From JAGXTF01 sp044224315 (GTDB lineage: Bacteria; Bacteroidota; Bacteroidia; NS11-12g; UBA955): 64,000 nucleotides of DNA. Below are positions 1 through 8,637 of this stretch, piece by piece. Position numbers and translations under genes: made by a program. Under the pieces are notes generated by a model. That model did no database searches and was not told where the DNA came from. It worked only from the letters and a program-made list of their open reading frames with translations. The DNA is taken from positions 1-64,000 of the forward strand of contig JBGAKR010000006.1 of NCBI GenBank assembly GCA_044224315.1, written 5' to 3'. Each line of letters starts with the position of its first letter. Position 1 is the first letter of the stretch.

Positions 1-555
1 TTCACTACCGATCCTCCATACAAAACCACCATTGCACTTCCTAAGTTCAAAACCTTTAACAACAGTACTTTGGATAAGAGTGTGTTCCCAGGCGGATACC
101 TGAACTACCATTGGGATTTTGGAGATCCAATCTCGGATCCCAACGATACCAGCACCCAGGTTGAACCCCGCTGGGCTTATGGCAAGGATACCAATACCTA
201 CACCATTACCCTGATTGCCCGCAGCGATTTCGGATGTTTGGATACCGCTACCCAGCTGGTACATGTAGGTCCCGATATCATTGTATTCATTCCGGATATC
301 TTTACTCCCGATGGAGCAGGATTGCCAAGAAACAATGTATTCATGATTTCGGCCCAGAACTACAAAACCGCCAACATCCGTATCTACAACCGTTGGGGCG
401 AGAAAATGTGGGAAACCGATGATATTAACCAAGGTTGGGATGGCCGCGCCAACGGCGCCGATTGCCAACAAGGGGTATATGTTTACCACGTAGAAGTTAC
501 CTCATTTGAAGACAAGGTATTCAAGTTTGACGGTACAGTAACATTGTTGCGTTAA
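1..555 (+). CDS. C-terminal part of a large PKD-repeat protein with T9SS type B sorting domain
   Basis: The reading frame is open from the first base of the window, so this is the 3' end of a longer gene whose start lies upstream. The visible residues contain a PKD-like beta-sandwich (motif YHWDFGDP, then a segment ending DTATQLVHV). After it comes a gliding-motility-associated C-terminal domain (IFTPDGAGLPRNN, IRIYNRWGEKMW, GWDGRANGADCQQGVYVYH), the type B signal that directs proteins through the T9SS of Bacteroidota to the surface or medium. Proteins of this kind are usually very large adhesins. It ends in TAA and is followed by a strong hairpin terminator. Domain assignment is confident; the function of the whole protein cannot be told from this end. 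Confidence 0.9.
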   Translation, partial: FTTDPPYKTTIALPKFKTFNNSTLDKSVFPGGYLNYHWDFGDPISDPNDTSTQVEPRWAYGKDTNTYTITLIARSDFGCLDTATQLVHVGPDIIVFIPDIFTPDGAGLPRNNVFMISAQNYKTANIRIYNRWGEKMWETDDINQGWDGRANGADCQQGVYVYHVEVTSFEDKVFKFDGTVTLLR

Positions 556-577
556 TAATCAATAACACTAAGCATAT

Positions 578-612
578 AAAAAGGCTGCCCGATTTTGGGC
601 AGCCTTTTTTTT
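578..612 (+). terminator. Intrinsic terminator after the T9SS protein
   Basis: A perfect inverted repeat (AAAGGCTGCCC / GGGCAGCCTTT) with a 6-nt loop is followed by a run of T. It lies about 25 nt after the TAA stop. The A-run on the left could also let it work for the convergent heptose kinase gene. Confidence 0.85.
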
Positions 613-751
613 GGAGTTAAAAGTCCGGAATATTGAAAACAGAATGTAGGCACTATAGCAGGTGCCTACCCATTCGGGTATTAACTAAAATCAAGTTGCC
701 TGGCCGCAGCGCAGCCTTGAAGAATAACGTTGGACTTAATGAGATTTTAAC

Positions 752-1744
752 TCAGCTGAGTATTAAGGCTTTGGCTTCAGCCAGCAAAAGATTAGGATTG
801 ATAGGAACAACCCCGGTTTCTTCGCATACCAATCCACCCGCCAGGTTGCTTATTTCGGCCATGGTTTGAACGGGAATTCTGAGGGCAATGCATAAGGCAG
901 CCACGCTAATTACAGTATCGCCGGCACCGCTTACATCCGCAATGTTGCGGATATGTGCTGGTATATGGTGTTCTTCAGTTTCGGCATGCACAAAAACGCC
1001 CTTTTCACTCATGGTTACCATACAGATTTCTGCATGGATTTCATTCTGAAGCATTTTGATGGCTTCGCGAAGGTTATTTACTTCCTTCAGGTCGGTTTCG
1101 AGGTTCAGTCCCTCTTTAAGCTCTTTCAAATTGGGCTTAAACAATGTTGCTCCTTTATAACTCAGGAAATTGGCTTTTTTAGGATCAACAACCACTGGAA
1201 TATGATGCGCTTTGGCTTTTTGAATGAGTTTTTCAATATTGCCGGCATGCAGCACACCTTTGTTATAATCCTGTAAAATTACCACATCGGCCTTCTCCAA
1301 TTCGCGGTCGAAATGCTGTTCCAATAAAAAAGTATCCAGGGTATCCAGGGCATCGGTTACTTCATGGTCTATACGCACTATTTGATGATTGTTTCCAATA
1401 ATGCGTGTTTTGGTGGTGGTTTTACGTTTGTTGCTAACCAAAATGGCGCGGTTTGTAAGTCCTTGATCTTGCAAAAGTTTCTGCAAATCCTGGCCTTCCT
1501 TGTCATCGCCAATGGCCGAGCATAAAATGGGCTGGGCGCCCATGGCCAAAACATTTAGTGCCACGTTTCCGGCCCCACCTAGTCGGGCATCAAATTTTTG
1601 AACATCTACCACAGGCACCGGCGCTTCGGGTGAAACACGTTCTACCTTGCCTATGATATAACTATCTACCATCACATCGCCCACAATCAGAACATTCAGT
1701 CCTTTAAAATTGCGGAACATTGATTCAAAATCGGGTTGGCCCAT
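752..1744 (-). CDS. rfaE1: D-glycero-beta-D-manno-heptose-7-phosphate kinase (PfkB family)
   Basis: This is a 330-residue PfkB/ribokinase-fold sugar kinase of the RfaE/HldE type. It phosphorylates heptose 7-phosphate at C1 in the ADP-heptose branch of lipopolysaccharide core synthesis, in the cytoplasm. Motifs visible are VGDVMVDSYI near residue 21, the substrate loop GGAGNVALN near 56, and the nucleotide/catalytic motif DVSGAGDT with the base Asp at about 276. The length fits the kinase domain alone: the adenylyltransferase half found in bifunctional HldE (about 475 residues) is absent and must be encoded elsewhere. The ATG lies 7 nt after a TATCTTTG -7 box, so the transcript is nearly leaderless. 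Another PfkB sugar kinase is possible but the N-terminal motifs favour RfaE. Confidence 0.85.
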   Translation of the reverse strand: MGQPDFESMFRNFKGLNVLIVGDVMVDSYIIGKVERVSPEAPVPVVDVQKFDARLGGAGNVALNVLAMGAQPILCSAIGDDKEGQDLQKLLQDQGLTNRAILVSNKRKTTTKTRIIGNNHQIVRIDHEVTDALDTLDTFLLEQHFDRELEKADVVILQDYNKGVLHAGNIEKLIQKAKAHHIPVVVDPKKANFLSYKGATLFKPNLKELKEGLNLETDLKEVNNLREAIKMLQNEIHAEICMVTMSEKGVFVHAETEEHHIPAHIRNIADVSGAGDTVISVAALCIALRIPVQTMAEISNLAGGLVCEETGVVPINPNLLLAEAKALILS

Positions 1745-1751
1745 AAAGTTG

Positions 1752-1759
1752 CAAAGATA
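1752..1759 (-). promoter_or_regulatory. -7 promoter box of the heptose kinase gene
   Basis: Reads TATCTTTG on the minus strand, matching the Bacteroidota consensus TAnnTTTG, with only 7 nt to the ATG at 1744. Confidence 0.6.
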
Positions 1760-1769
1760 GTTAAACCAA

Positions 1770-2963
1770 TCAGCTGAGTTTTTGGAAGGCGAGCTTTAAT
1801 CGAGAAACTGCAGTAATAATACTTTGTTCATCGGTAGCATAAGAAATACGAATGGATTGCGACATGCCGAATGCAGTGCCGCTTACAGTGGCTACCCCGG
1901 CTTCGTCCAACAAGTAAAAACACAATTCCTCTGCGGAATTTATGATTTTGCCATTGGCCGATTTTCCAAGAAAAGCAGAAATATCGGGGAAAACATAAAA
2001 CGCCCCATCTGGTACATTGGTTTTAAGTCCGGGAATTTCATTTAACAATCCCAAAATCAAATCGCGGCGTTTATGAAACGATTTACGCATGGTTTCAACC
2101 GGCTCTTGTGTGCCTTCCAGCGCTGCAATACCGGCCATTTGAGAAATAGAATTGGCGCCACTGGTAAATAATCCCTGCATTTTTTCGCAGGCATTAACCA
2201 ACCATTTGGGCCCTGCAAGATATCCAATTCTCCAACCGGTCATAGCATAACCTTTCGCCAAACCGTTTACAACTGCAGTTCTCTCATACATTCCTTCCAG
2301 GTTGGCAATGCTGATGTGTTCATCGGTAAAGTTTATTTTCTCATAAATCTCGTCGCTGATGATAAAAATTTGGGGGTATTTTCTTAGAACTGCGGCAATT
2401 TCTTCAAGCTGTGCCCTGCTCCATACCGATCCGCTTGGATTGGTAGGCGATGAGAATATGAATAATTTGGTTTTAGGGGTAATGGCGGCTTCTATTTGGG
2501 CACCAGTGGGTACAAAATGGTTTTCCATACTGGCAACCACGGGCACCACGGTACCTCCGGCATAATTTACCATGGCAGGATAGCTTACCCAAAATGGAGC
2601 CGGTATAATTACTTCATCCCCCGGATTAATTATACTCAGAACGGCATTAATAATGCTGTGCTTTGCGCCGTTGCTTACAATAATCCGGTCGGGCGTATAA
2701 TCAAGATTGTTTTCTTTTTTTAATTTGCGGCAAATGGATTCTCTGAAAGCCAGCGTACCTAAGACAGGCGGATAATGTGTTTGACCATTTTTCATAGCCG
2801 TGGTAGCGGCTTCGCAAATATGCTCAGGGGTATCAAAATCTGGCTCTCCGATGCTCAGACTGATAATATCTTTCCCGCTTTCTTTAAGTTCGCGGGCCCT
2901 TTTCGTCATGGCGAGAGTTTCGGACTCCACAATCTCACCGATTCGTTTACTGGGCTCAAACAT
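1770..2963 (-). CDS. Pyridoxal-phosphate aminotransferase, class I (aspartate aminotransferase-like)
   Basis: A 397-residue fold-type I PLP enzyme of the AspB/AspC group, which transfers amino groups between an amino acid (probably aspartate) and 2-oxoglutarate. Motifs: SIGEPDFDTP near the N-terminus, SNGAKHSI, SSPTNPSG with the PLP-contacting Asn, ISDEIYE with the pyridine-nitrogen Asp and stacking Tyr, the Schiff-base Lys in NGLAKGYAMTGWRIGY (about K237), and the substrate carboxylate Arg in GWRIGY. A GTG lies in frame 12 nt upstream at 2975, but the -7 box TAGTTTTG (2982 to 2975) overlaps it, so that codon would not be transcribed and ATG 2963 is chosen. Substrate specificity within the family is not resolved. 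Confidence 0.88.
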   Translation of the reverse strand: MFEPSKRIGEIVESETLAMTKRARELKESGKDIISLSIGEPDFDTPEHICEAATTAMKNGQTHYPPVLGTLAFRESICRKLKKENNLDYTPDRIIVSNGAKHSIINAVLSIINPGDEVIIPAPFWVSYPAMVNYAGGTVVPVVASMENHFVPTGAQIEAAITPKTKLFIFSSPTNPSGSVWSRAQLEEIAAVLRKYPQIFIISDEIYEKINFTDEHISIANLEGMYERTAVVNGLAKGYAMTGWRIGYLAGPKWLVNACEKMQGLFTSGANSISQMAGIAALEGTQEPVETMRKSFHKRRDLILGLLNEIPGLKTNVPDGAFYVFPDISAFLGKSANGKIINSAEELCFYLLDEAGVATVSGTAFGMSQSIRISYATDEQSIITAVSRLKLAFQKLS

Positions 2964-2974
2964 GGTGTAAGGCA

Positions 2975-2982
2975 CAAAACTA
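2975..2982 (-). promoter_or_regulatory. -7 promoter box of the aminotransferase gene
   Basis: Reads TAGTTTTG on the minus strand, 11 nt before ATG 2963. It decides the start because it covers the alternative upstream GTG. Confidence 0.6.
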
Positions 2983-2985
2983 CGC

Positions 2986-2993
2986 TATTTTTG
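2986..2993 (+). promoter_or_regulatory. -7 promoter box of the glycosyltransferase gene
   Basis: TATTTTTG on the plus strand, 29 nt before ATG 3023. It is only 3 bp from the divergent -7 box of the aminotransferase gene, so the two core promoters overlap. Confidence 0.55.
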
Positions 2994-3022
2994 CCAAGCC
3001 GATTTACCACTGTCCAATATTT

Positions 3023-4207
3023 ATGAAACTACTGTTTGTTGCCAACCGAGTGCCTTATCCTCCTTTCAGGGGCGACAAGCTGAAGATTTTTAATCTTGCT
3101 TCGCGATTGAAAAATTCACACGAGTTGCACCTCATTACTATTGCCGAATCGCAAGAGGATCTTACCTATAAGGCCGAGTTGGAGAAAATTTTTAAAACAG
3201 TTGAATTTATTTATCTGCCAAAGTGGAAATCATTACTCAATGTGGCTTTGGGTTTTTTTAGGCCCGAACCATTGCAGGTAAGCTATTTCAGATCGAAATC
3301 ATTTAGCCGTTTGCTTAATAACAGATTAGAAAATGGCCAATTTGATGCCGTGCATGTACAGCATTTGCGCATGGGTGCATTTTTTGAAAATCGGAGCACA
3401 GAGCTTGCTGTGCTTGATTTGCCCGATGCGTTTAGCCTTTATTGGCTGCGGCGAAAAGAAAATGCAAACAATTTCTTTCAGAAATGGTTTGCGGGCAGGG
3501 AATACAGAAAATTACTGGCTTACGAAAAAAAGCTATTGCCACGTTTTAAGTTAAATCTGGTATGCAGCGAGGAGGATAAAGCCTATTTGCGTGAAAATGC
3601 CAGGGCCAATATTGAGGTATTGCCCAACGGTGTAGATACCTCAATTTTCCATCCGCGCGAGGACATTAAACCCGAGGATGGACGTATTTTATTTACCGGT
3701 AATATGGACTATGCACCCAATGTGGACGCGGTTGAATATTTCTGCAATGATATTTTTCCTGAAATTTTAAAAAATGTACCCAATGCCCGTTTTGTAATTG
3801 CAGGTCAGAGGCCTGTGCAAAGGGTACTGGCTTTGGCGGGCCCCAATGTGGAGGTAACCGGATTTGTAAAAAACCTTGCCGATGAGTATGCGCGCGCAGC
3901 AGTGCTGGCAGCGCCCTTGCGATTTGGTGCAGGTACCCAAAACAAAGTATTGGAAGCCCTGGCTATGGGATTACCTGTAGTTTGCACCAAGGTAGGATTC
4001 AAAGGCTTGGGAATTAAAAGTGGGGCAGGGGCGGTGTTGGCTACCGAAACCGATGAGTTTGCTTCTGTCGTTTCTAAAATACTGCTGAATCCAGAATTGC
4101 GCGCCTCTATAAGTTTAGCAGGTGGGGATACTATTGCACGCAAATTTAGCTGGGATGCTGTTTCCACTAGTTTGGAAGCCTATTTAGAAAGTATGGCAAA
4201 AAAATAA
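3023..4207 (+). CDS. Glycosyltransferase, GT-B fold (GT4-like sugar transferase)
   Basis: A 394-residue two-domain GT-B enzyme. The N-terminal domain starts LLFVANRVPYPPFRGDKL, where the glycine-rich loop after the first strand is the usual acceptor-side signature of PEP-CTERM/exosortase-type and polysaccharide glycosyltransferases. The C-terminal domain carries LPNGVDTSIFHP, ILFTGNMDYAPN and the nucleotide-sugar-binding stretch GAGTQNKVLEALAMGLPVV with the family Glu. It probably adds a sugar to a surface polysaccharide or lipid-linked glycan on the cytoplasmic face. It stands alone between divergent and convergent neighbours, so the donor and acceptor cannot be inferred. Confidence 0.82.
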   Translation: MKLLFVANRVPYPPFRGDKLKIFNLASRLKNSHELHLITIAESQEDLTYKAELEKIFKTVEFIYLPKWKSLLNVALGFFRPEPLQVSYFRSKSFSRLLNNRLENGQFDAVHVQHLRMGAFFENRSTELAVLDLPDAFSLYWLRRKENANNFFQKWFAGREYRKLLAYEKKLLPRFKLNLVCSEEDKAYLRENARANIEVLPNGVDTSIFHPREDIKPEDGRILFTGNMDYAPNVDAVEYFCNDIFPEILKNVPNARFVIAGQRPVQRVLALAGPNVEVTGFVKNLADEYARAAVLAAPLRFGAGTQNKVLEALAMGLPVVCTKVGFKGLGIKSGAGAVLATETDEFASVVSKILLNPELRASISLAGGDTIARKFSWDAVSTSLEAYLESMAKK

Positions 4208-4226
4208 AGGCCTCAAAAGAGGCCTT
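4206..4226. other. Hairpin at the 3' end of the glycosyltransferase gene
   Basis: An 8-bp perfect stem (AAGGCCTC / GAGGCCTT) with an AAAA loop begins at the stop codon. The following bases are not T-rich on either strand, so it is a weak terminator candidate or an RNA-stabilising hairpin. The rest of the gap to 4414 shows no gene. Confidence 0.4.
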
Positions 4227-4414
4227 CATTCAATGCTTTATGTTCTGTAAATTTAATCAGGGGGTATGATTCGAAGTATTCAATATCAAAATTAAGCAGG
4301 AAATCCCGCATTTTCAAATATTATATACAAGATGCACGAATTTTTAATGAAACGAATTTAACCTGCATGAAACTGCAATTTTCTGAATGAAAATTCAATG
4401 AAACAGGTCAGAAA

Positions 4415-5158
4415 TCAGAGGTTATTGCCCTGCAATTCGTAGAGGATTTGCAACAGGCGGTTTTTACTCAGGCGTGAGATGTCCATCTTGGATCCATCTT
4501 TCATAATAACGGTACCATCACCTTCCTCTTTTACGATTTCTTTGATGTTTTGGATATTGATAATTACACTGCGGTTTAGCAACACAAAATTCTTTTTACT
4601 TTCGAGCAGTTCTTTATAATAACCCAATGCTTTAGAGCTGCTGATTTTTCGGCCACCAGCAGTCATAATGGTGGTATACGGACCATCCGCATCAAAATAA
4701 TGGATGTTTTCGAGTTCAAGCAAGTAAGCCTTATCATGCCGGTTTACGATAATCCGGTCGAAATTGACAATATTAGACTGAGATTGATCGTGCTCCAGAA
4801 AACTTTTAAAGTGTTTGAAAATGCCTTTAAACTCTTGGACTTCAATAGGGTTTACAAGAAAATCGAGCATGCCTTTGTGCATAGCAGTAACGGCTTTGGT
4901 TTGGTCGCGACTGATCACAATGGTGCGATTGGCAAATCTTTCAGGAATCAGGTCGAACAGGTCCTTTTTATCGTCCTTTGGAATGTCAACATCCATCAGC
5001 AACATGTCCAGCTGCAAATGGTTTAAAAGCTCCAGGTTATGTTCTGGATTGTCTATGACAGCTATGATAATGATCTCCTTAAAATGCTCGCGCACCATGG
5101 CGGTAACATTTTCGGAAGTATTTCGGTCTAAGCCAATATAGGCAGCTTGGATAGGCAT
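4415..5158 (-). CDS. Orphan LytTR-family response regulator with degenerate receiver
   Basis: A 247-residue protein with an N-terminal CheY-like receiver (about 1-120) and a C-terminal LytTR DNA-binding domain (about 140-245; FDADGPYTTIM, NFVLLNRSVIINIQNIKEI). The receiver keeps an Asp in the phosphoacceptor position (LLMDVDIP, D56), but one residue of the acidic pair is replaced (IGLDRN in place of a V-D-D-E type motif) and the normally invariant Lys is Asn (FLVNPIE, N103). Phosphorylation-dependent switching is therefore doubtful. No histidine kinase lies beside it. It has its own -7 box TATATTTG 22 nt upstream. LytTR proteins bind DNA through beta strands; targets are unknown. Confidence 0.85.
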   Translation of the reverse strand: MPIQAAYIGLDRNTSENVTAMVREHFKEIIIIAVIDNPEHNLELLNHLQLDMLLMDVDIPKDDKKDLFDLIPERFANRTIVISRDQTKAVTAMHKGMLDFLVNPIEVQEFKGIFKHFKSFLEHDQSQSNIVNFDRIIVNRHDKAYLLELENIHYFDADGPYTTIMTAGGRKISSSKALGYYKELLESKKNFVLLNRSVIINIQNIKEIVKEEGDGTVIMKDGSKMDISRLSKNRLLQILYELQGNNL

Positions 5159-5180
5159 TTAGTTTAAGCGCAGAATTTTT

Positions 5181-5188
5181 CAAATATA
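5181..5188 (-). promoter_or_regulatory. -7 promoter box of the orphan LytTR regulator
   Basis: TATATTTG on the minus strand, 22 nt upstream of ATG 5158. Confidence 0.55.
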
Positions 5189-5301
5189 GGGAAAATGATA
5201 AGTTGAACAAGTGCAATGGTTTTGAACATGGTTGAATGTGTAGTAGAAAGAACACACTGCCCGCTTGTCGAATAGTTGGAAATCGGAATGGCTTGAAACC
5301 C

Positions 5302-5309
5302 TATATTCG
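5302..5309 (+). promoter_or_regulatory. -7 promoter box of the Asp-box protein gene
   Basis: TATATTCG, a one-base variant of TAnnTTTG, 10 nt before ATG 5320. It supports 5320 over the in-frame ATG at 5236, which would lie upstream of the promoter. Confidence 0.5.
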
Positions 5310-5319
5310 CCAAAAAACT

Positions 5320-8300
5320 ATGAAAAGAGCCATACTATTTTGTTTATCCGGTATAAGTATACTGGGTTTGAGCAGTCAGTCGCTGGACAGTTTTCCTGCG
5401 GGTGTATTAAATGCCTTTAAATTCAGAAATATTGGCCCGGCAACTACCGGAGGACGTATAGTGGATTTAGCGGTTAACCCTAAAGACCATGCTGAGTATT
5501 ATGTGGCAGCAGCCTATAGCGGGGTTTGGAAAACCAAAAATGCAGGTACCACATTTGAGCCCATTTTCGACAATTATGGTACCCAAAGTATTGGCTGCCT
5601 TCGGTTAGATCCCAACAATACCAATGTAATATGGGTGGGCACAGGTGAAAATAATAACCAACGCAGTGTAGGCTATGGAAATGGAGTTTATGTAAGCCGC
5701 GACGGAGGTAAAAGTTTTACCAATATGGGACTGAAAAACAGCGAGCATATTGGCATGATACAGGTAGACCCCCGCAATAGCAATGTGGTTTATGTAGCAG
5801 CCTATGGACCTGTATGGAAAGATGGTGGCGACCGCGGATTATACAAAACCGAAGATGGCGGAAAAACATGGAATCGTATACAACATGTGAGCGACAAAAC
5901 AGGTTGCAATGAGGTGTATTTAGACCCCTCAAACCCAGATATTGTTTACGCCAGTTTTCACCAGCGCCGCAGGCATGAGTGGACCTACCTGGGTGGTGGA
6001 CCCGAAAGTGCCCTGTACAAAAGTACCGATGCCGGTAAAACCTGGAAAAAACTGAATGGCGGCCTGCCCGGTGGCGATCTGGGTCGCATTGCACTGGCTA
6101 TCTCAGATGCAGCACCCGATCGAATTTATGCCATGGTAGAAGCCCAGGAAGGCAAAGGGGGCATGTATATTTCAAATGATAAAGGAGAAAGCTGGAGCAA
6201 ATTAAACGATGTGTATACCGCAGGCAATTATTATTGCGAAATCACAGCCGATGCCAAAGACCCCAACCGGGTATTTATATTGGATACCTATCTTAAATGG
6301 ACCCGTGATGGTGGAAAAACTGTGCAAGGGGTAGGCGAACGCTGGAAACATGTAGACAACCATGTAGTGTGGATAGACCCCGATGATGGCAAACATTTCC
6401 GCGTGGGCTGCGATGGAGGTTTGTATGAAACTTTTGACAATGGTGCCAGCTGGGATTTCAAAGACAATTTGCCAATAACCCAGTTTTACAGGGTTACCGT
6501 GGATAATGCTTCGCCCTGGTATAATATATATGGCGGTACCCAGGACAATAATACATTGGGTGGACCAGCGGCCAACGGATCGGCCAATGGGATTCCAAAC
6601 AGCGACTGGTTTGTAACCGTGGGTGGCGACGGATTTAAAACCCAGGTAGACCCCAATGACCCCAATATTGTATACAGCCAATGGCAGTATGGAGGGTTGA
6701 TTCGATATGACCGACGCACAGGTGAACAAGTAGATATTAAACCCCAGCCCGCACCCGGTGTTAAAACCGACCGCTGGAACTGGGATGCACCTTTGATTAT
6801 CAGCAGCCATAATCCGGCGCGCCTGTATTTTGCCGGTGATAAAATTTACCGGAGTGATGACCGTGGCAATACCTGGAAGGTAATAAGCCCCGATTTATCG
6901 CGCGGAATTGATCGCAATAAATTACCCGTAATGGGCAGGGTGTGGAGCATTGATGCGGTGGCTAAAAACCAAAGCACCAGCATTTATGGCAATATTATGT
7001 TTATAACCGAAAGTCCGTTGGATGAAAATATGCTGGTTGCCGGTACCGACGATGGATTGATTCAGATTACCACGGATGGAGGAAAAACCTGGACCAAGCA
7101 AAGCAAGTTTGCCAATGTACCCGATATGACTCTGGTAAGTTGCGTGGTAGCCTCTCAATTTGATAAAAATACCCTGTATGCCTCATTCGACAACCACCGT
7201 CAGGGAGATTTTAAACCATACGTATGCAAAAGCACCGATGGAGGAAAAACGTGGACATCCATTGCCTCTAATCTGCCTGCAAATGGCAGTGTAAAAAGCT
7301 TGCTTGAAGATGTGGTGAATAAAGATATTCTGTTTTTGGGTACTGAATTTGGATTTTATGCCACATTAAATTCCGGTAAAAAATGGACCTTGTGGAACGC
7401 GGGTTTACCACCTACTGCCATTAAGGATATTGTAATCCAAAAACGCGAGAATGACCTGGCCCTGGCTACGTTTGGCCGTGGTTTTGCCATATTGGATAAT
7501 TTTGCTCCTATACGTGAAATTACCAAAGAAAACCTGGATAAAAATGCATTTATTTTTAATTCAAAACCCGCCAAAATTTATATTCCAAAATCGCCCTATG
7601 GCGGCAGAGATAAGGCCAATAAAGGGGCTTCATGGTACAATGCGCCCAATCCTTATGCAGGGGCAGTAATTTATTACCATGTAAAAAATGAGTATAAAAC
7701 ATTAAAAGAAATACGCCAGGAAAAAGAAGCGGCTTTGCAAAAAGAGGGTAAGAATACTTATTGGCCTTCGGCCGATACCATAAGGCTGGAAGCCAAAGAA
7801 GAGCCTGCATTTTTGTTGTTTGTAATTAAAAATTCGGATGGAAATGAGGTACGCAGAATTAAATCTGCCGCTAAAAAAGGAATGGGTAAACTGGAGTGGG
7901 ATTTGCGATATGCAAGCAGCACGCCACTTACACATGGGGCTCCGGATTTAAGCGATCCTTACACCGAACCTGATAATGGACCCTTTGTTGCACCTGGAAC
8001 CTATAGCATAGAAATGTTTTTGGTACAAAATGGTGTAACTACCCCAATGGGTGCTAAAAATACCGTACAGTGCGATTATCTTGTACAGCCCAGTTTGCCA
8101 GCATTCTCAGCTACAGAAAGGCATGATATTATAATGAAAGTGAGTGATTTGCGCAGAAATATGGCCGGCGCCAATGATTATTTACAATCTGTGAATGGCA
8201 ATTTAACGGTAATTAAAAAGGCTGTATTTACAGCAGGATTAGGCTTGGATTTTACCAATAAAATTACCCAATTGACAAACCAGATAATACAGTTAAACAC

Positions 8301-8571
8301 CAAAATGAACGGAGACGGAACTTTGGCCGCTCATGAGTTTGAAACCGAACCTGGCATTTATAGCCGACTCGAAAATGCTTACTATGGAATGGTAACCACC
8401 ACCACTGGCCCAACTACCACCCATGTAGAGCAGTACAAAATAGCCGACCAATTATTTACCCAATGGTTGGTTGATTTAAAAGCCCTGGATGCTGCCTATT
8501 CCGAGCTGTGCACCATGCTGGATAATGCAAAAGTGCCTTATACACCGGGTAGAAAATATTTCTTTAAATAA
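5320..8571 (+). CDS. Secreted VPS10/sortilin-like beta-propeller protein with Asp-box (BNR) repeats
   Basis: A 1083-residue exported protein. A signal peptide (MKRAILFCLSGISILGL) begins at ATG 5320; the longer in-frame start at 5236 gives an unlikely 28-residue leader and sits upstream of the -7 box. The first two thirds contain at least seven Asp-box motifs of the S-x-D-x-G-x-x-W type (KTEDGGKTW, KSTDAGKTW, ISNDKGESW, ETFDNGASW, RSDDRGNTW, ITTDGGKTW, KSTDGGKTW), which form the blades of sialidase/VPS10-like propellers. The C-terminal third is beta-rich then helical. Related Bacteroidota proteins are often labelled glycosyl hydrolase, but I see no sialidase catalytic set, so an enzyme activity is not supported. 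No T9SS sorting domain is present. A hairpin terminator follows. Confidence 0.85.
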   Translation: MKRAILFCLSGISILGLSSQSLDSFPAGVLNAFKFRNIGPATTGGRIVDLAVNPKDHAEYYVAAAYSGVWKTKNAGTTFEPIFDNYGTQSIGCLRLDPNNTNVIWVGTGENNNQRSVGYGNGVYVSRDGGKSFTNMGLKNSEHIGMIQVDPRNSNVVYVAAYGPVWKDGGDRGLYKTEDGGKTWNRIQHVSDKTGCNEVYLDPSNPDIVYASFHQRRRHEWTYLGGGPESALYKSTDAGKTWKKLNGGLPGGDLGRIALAISDAAPDRIYAMVEAQEGKGGMYISNDKGESWSKLNDVYTAGNYYCEITADAKDPNRVFILDTYLKWTRDGGKTVQGVGERWKHVDNHVVWIDPDDGKHFRVGCDGGLYETFDNGASWDFKDNLPITQFYRVTVDNASPWYNIYGGTQDNNTLGGPAANGSANGIPNSDWFVTVGGDGFKTQVDPNDPNIVYSQWQYGGLIRYDRRTGEQVDIKPQPAPGVKTDRWNWDAPLIISSHNPARLYFAGDKIYRSDDRGNTWKVISPDLSRGIDRNKLPVMGRVWSIDAVAKNQSTSIYGNIMFITESPLDENMLVAGTDDGLIQITTDGGKTWTKQSKFANVPDMTLVSCVVASQFDKNTLYASFDNHRQGDFKPYVCKSTDGGKTWTSIASNLPANGSVKSLLEDVVNKDILFLGTEFGFYATLNSGKKWTLWNAGLPPTAIKDIVIQKRENDLALATFGRGFAILDNFAPIREITKENLDKNAFIFNSKPAKIYIPKSPYGGRDKANKGASWYNAPNPYAGAVIYYHVKNEYKTLKEIRQEKEAALQKEGKNTYWPSADTIRLEAKEEPAFLLFVIKNSDGNEVRRIKSAAKKGMGKLEWDLRYASSTPLTHGAPDLSDPYTEPDNGPFVAPGTYSIEMFLVQNGVTTPMGAKNTVQCDYLVQPSLPAFSATERHDIIMKVSDLRRNMAGANDYLQSVNGNLTVIKKAVFTAGLGLDFTNKITQLTNQIIQLNTKMNGDGTLAAHEFETEPGIYSRLENAYYGMVTTTTGPTTTHVEQYKIADQLFTQWLVDLKALDAAYSELCTMLDNAKVPYTPGRKYFFK

Positions 8572-8590
8572 ATATAAAATCATACAAATG

Positions 8591-8634
8591 GCCCGAATTT
8601 GAGTATTGTATTCAAATTCGGGCTATTTTTGTTT
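8591..8634 (+). terminator. Intrinsic terminator after the Asp-box protein gene
   Basis: A perfect 12-bp stem (GCCCGAATTTGA / TCAAATTCGGGC) with a 9-nt loop is followed by TATTTTTGTTTT. The T-tract also contains the -7 box of the next gene. Confidence 0.8.
8624..8631 (+). promoter_or_regulatory. -7 promoter box inside the terminator T-tract
   Basis: TATTTTTG directly after the terminator stem and 6 nt before ATG 8638 of the first lipoprotein gene. Confidence 0.5.
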
Positions 8635-8637
8635 TAA

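Noticed and set aside
6202..6810. Minus-strand ORF inside the Asp-box protein gene
   Set aside because: Shadow of a repeat-rich gene with clear Asp-box motifs on the plus strand.
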